From assembly GCF_008806595.1 (NCBI RefSeq), contig NZ_VZRB01000010.1, positions 186,001-250,000 on the forward strand: 64,000 nt of DNA, in the 5' to 3' direction. The stretch is from Streptomyces luteolifulvus (GTDB lineage: Bacteria; Actinomycetota; Actinomycetes; Streptomycetales; Streptomycetaceae). A program made the translations under genes and the position numbers. Shown in pieces: positions 62,784 to 64,000 of the stretch (its first letter is position 1; every line of letters starts with the position of its first letter). The notes below the pieces were generated by a model that was given only the letters and a program-made list of their open reading frames with translations, ran no database searches and was not told the origin of the DNA.

Positions 62784-63236
62784 ATGGGCGGAGTCGATGA
62801 ACGGGTGCGGTCCGCGGGCCGGATGAGGGCGCATGCGAACGCGTTCGTGACCCGCGTCACCGCCCGCAACCGGCTCCCGCTCGACTACTCCGTGGCCAGC
62901 CTGCGCGTCGTCGACTTCCTGATCGACGGCCTGCGCAAGGGCGGCGCACAGCCGGAGCATGTGCACGGCACGCTCTTCGGGCTCGGTGCGTACGTCGGTG
63001 AGGTGCTCGTGCGCCGGGCCGGCGCCGTGTGGGTGGACTTCGACGCCGAGCAGCAGGCCTTCTTCGGGCAGCCGGTCGGGGTACGGATGCCGGACGGCCG
63101 GGTCTGGAACCCGCTCGGCAAGATCCACAACCGCTTCGCCTCGGGCGTCCCCGAGGACTCCCTGCACACCTTCTACCTCACCCTCCCCGGGCGGGCGCGA
63201 AGAGCGGCTGGCGTGGGTGCCACGTGGGGACTGTGA
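62784..63236 (+). CDS. Hypothetical protein, second of the tandem paralogue pair
   Basis: 150 residues with LPLDYSVASLRVVDFLIDGL, TLFGLGAYVGEVLVRRAGAV, FFGQPVGVRMPDGRVWNPLG and KIHNRFASGVPEDSLHTFYL. It is related across its length to the preceding gene, with an added C-terminus, so the pair arose by duplication. It is predicted to be soluble and the function is unknown. The ATG at 62784 follows a GGAGGGTTGGTTCC sequence. Codon bias is strong. Confidence 0.8.
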   Translation: MGGVDERVRSAGRMRAHANAFVTRVTARNRLPLDYSVASLRVVDFLIDGLRKGGAQPEHVHGTLFGLGAYVGEVLVRRAGAVWVDFDAEQQAFFGQPVGVRMPDGRVWNPLGKIHNRFASGVPEDSLHTFYLTLPGRARRAAGVGATWGL

Positions 63237-63298
63237 CACTTCTGTGAGCGCAAGCGCTGTTGATCGTGGGGGACGGGGGCAAGGGCGGCCGTGTCCCG

Positions 63299-63958
63299 AT
63301 GAGCGGAACCGCCACGAACCGGTACGGACAAGGACAGTTCTTGGGTCAGGCAGGTGAATCCCGGCGCGCGCAGGTCTTCGACGGGGAACTGGGCGCGGCG
63401 GTCGCGCAGGCCCAGGAAGGTGACGAAACGGCCTTCGCGGTCGCCTATCGGCTGGTGCAGCCCGGACTGCTCGGGTATCTGCGCGGGCTGGTCGGTGACG
63501 ACGCGGAGGACGTCGCGTCGGACGCCTGGCTGGAGATCGCCCGGGATCTCGGCCGGTTCAAGGGCGACGGGGCCGGGTTCCGGGGCTGGAGCGCGACCAT
63601 CGCCCGGCACCGGGCGCTGGACCATCTGCGCCGGCAGCGGGTGCGCCCGCGGGCGGCGACGCTGGAGCAGGACGTACTGGATCTGCCCGGTCCGCACAGC
63701 ACGCACGACCAGGCCTTGGAGTCACTCTCCACCGAGGCCGCCCTCGCCCTGGTGCGCGGGCTGCCGCGGGACCAGGCCGAGGCCGTCCTGCTGCGGGTCG
63801 TCGTCGGCCTCGACGGCCCCGCGGCCGCGCGAGTTCTGGGCAAGCGGCCGGGTGCCGTGCGGACGGCCGCGTACCGCGGTCTGAAGCGGCTGGCGCAGCA
63901 GCTGGGCAGGGAAGGTGTGACGGATGAGGCTCCCCGGACGCTGGGGGAGTCGACATGA
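63299..63958 (+). CDS. ECF-family RNA polymerase sigma factor
   Basis: 219 residues. Region 2: AVAYRLVQPGLLGYLRGLVG, DAEDVASDAWLEIARDLGRF and FRGWSATIARHRALDHLRRQ. Region 4: ALVRGLPRDQAEAVLLRVVV, AAARVLGKRPGAVRTAAYRG. ATG 63299 is preferred, with AAGGGCGG upstream at a long spacing; a TTG at 63260 is possible. The stop overlaps the next start by 4 bases (ATGA), so the next gene probably encodes a partner such as an anti-sigma factor. A short palindrome AGCGC-AA-GCGCT lies at 63247-63258. Confidence 0.92.
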   Translation: MSGTATNRYGQGQFLGQAGESRRAQVFDGELGAAVAQAQEGDETAFAVAYRLVQPGLLGYLRGLVGDDAEDVASDAWLEIARDLGRFKGDGAGFRGWSATIARHRALDHLRRQRVRPRAATLEQDVLDLPGPHSTHDQALESLSTEAALALVRGLPRDQAEAVLLRVVVGLDGPAAARVLGKRPGAVRTAAYRGLKRLAQQLGREGVTDEAPRTLGEST

Positions 63959-64000
63959 ACGGGCGACGGCCACGATCCGTCGTACTGGTGGGACAGGCAG
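63955..64000 (+). CDS. Start of a gene coupled to the ECF sigma factor, cut by the window edge
   Basis: Only 15 codons are in the window (MNGRRPRSVVLVGQA). The ATG overlaps the sigma factor stop (ATGA), so it is co-translated. Position suggests a regulatory partner, but nothing in the visible sequence identifies it. Confidence 0.6.
   Translation, partial: MNGRRPRSVVLVGQA

Overview
This is a GC-rich actinobacterial chromosome segment, almost certainly from Streptomyces. The coding frames show very high third-position GC. GTG starts and 1- to 4-base start/stop overlaps are common. Many gene families are typical of the genus: DUF2690 helix-turn-helix proteins, DUF3017, the SCO4848-type small membrane protein, and ECF sigma factors. 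The order purN-purH ... folD ... mdh ... betaine genes ... glyA ... trpS ... D,D-carboxypeptidase ... sdhBADC ... hexosaminidase is that of a conserved core region of Streptomyces chromosomes (from memory, not searched).

Layout. 1-8.0 kb: a partial minus-strand gene, purN/purH, a small secreted protein, an FHA protein coupled to a receptor-like Ser/Thr kinase with a transglycosylase-like ectodomain, a membrane protein, then folD and a DUF3017 protein. 8.2-11.6 kb: two paralogous membrane-anchored HTH proteins and mdh, which has a perfect 9-bp palindrome in its leader. 11.7-17.0 kb: two related secreted/anchored proteins (one carrying a compensated frameshift pair) around a large membrane protein and a small partner that share an unusual C-/N-terminal motif. 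17.2-24.2 kb: a choline/glycine-betaine cassette of aldehyde dehydrogenase, GMC oxidoreductase, ABC ATPase, double-length permease and substrate-binding lipoprotein. 24.5-35 kb: a DMT-like transporter, a ygiB/ygiC-like pair, rocD, glyA behind a ZTP riboswitch, an ECF sigma factor with a membrane partner, trpS, a 2H phosphoesterase and an SDR. 35-48.7 kb: BrkB-like membrane protein, D,D-carboxypeptidase, metallophosphoesterase, solute-binding protein, a two-component system beside an MMPL transporter, a Uma2 protein, and a TetR operon whose promoter is flanked by two identical palindromes.

48.9-54.8 kb is an accessory island and the most unusual part. It has a truncated FG-GAP protein, an XRE/TPR regulator, a small CxC protein, a candidate RiPP precursor broken by a one-base frameshift, an asparagine-synthase-like enzyme, a methyltransferase, a startless Fic-like toxin tail coupled to a possible immunity protein, and a RelE-type toxin killed by an 11-bp duplication. 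54.8-64 kb returns to core genes: sdhBADC, a UraD-like decarboxylase, a GH20 hexosaminidase, several hypotheticals including a tandem paralogue pair, and an ECF sigma factor coupled to a gene that leaves the window.

Functionally the segment links one-carbon and purine metabolism (purN, purH, folD, ZTP-controlled glyA), the TCA cycle (mdh, sdh), osmoprotection and envelope maintenance. The island looks like a site of repeated insertion and decay.
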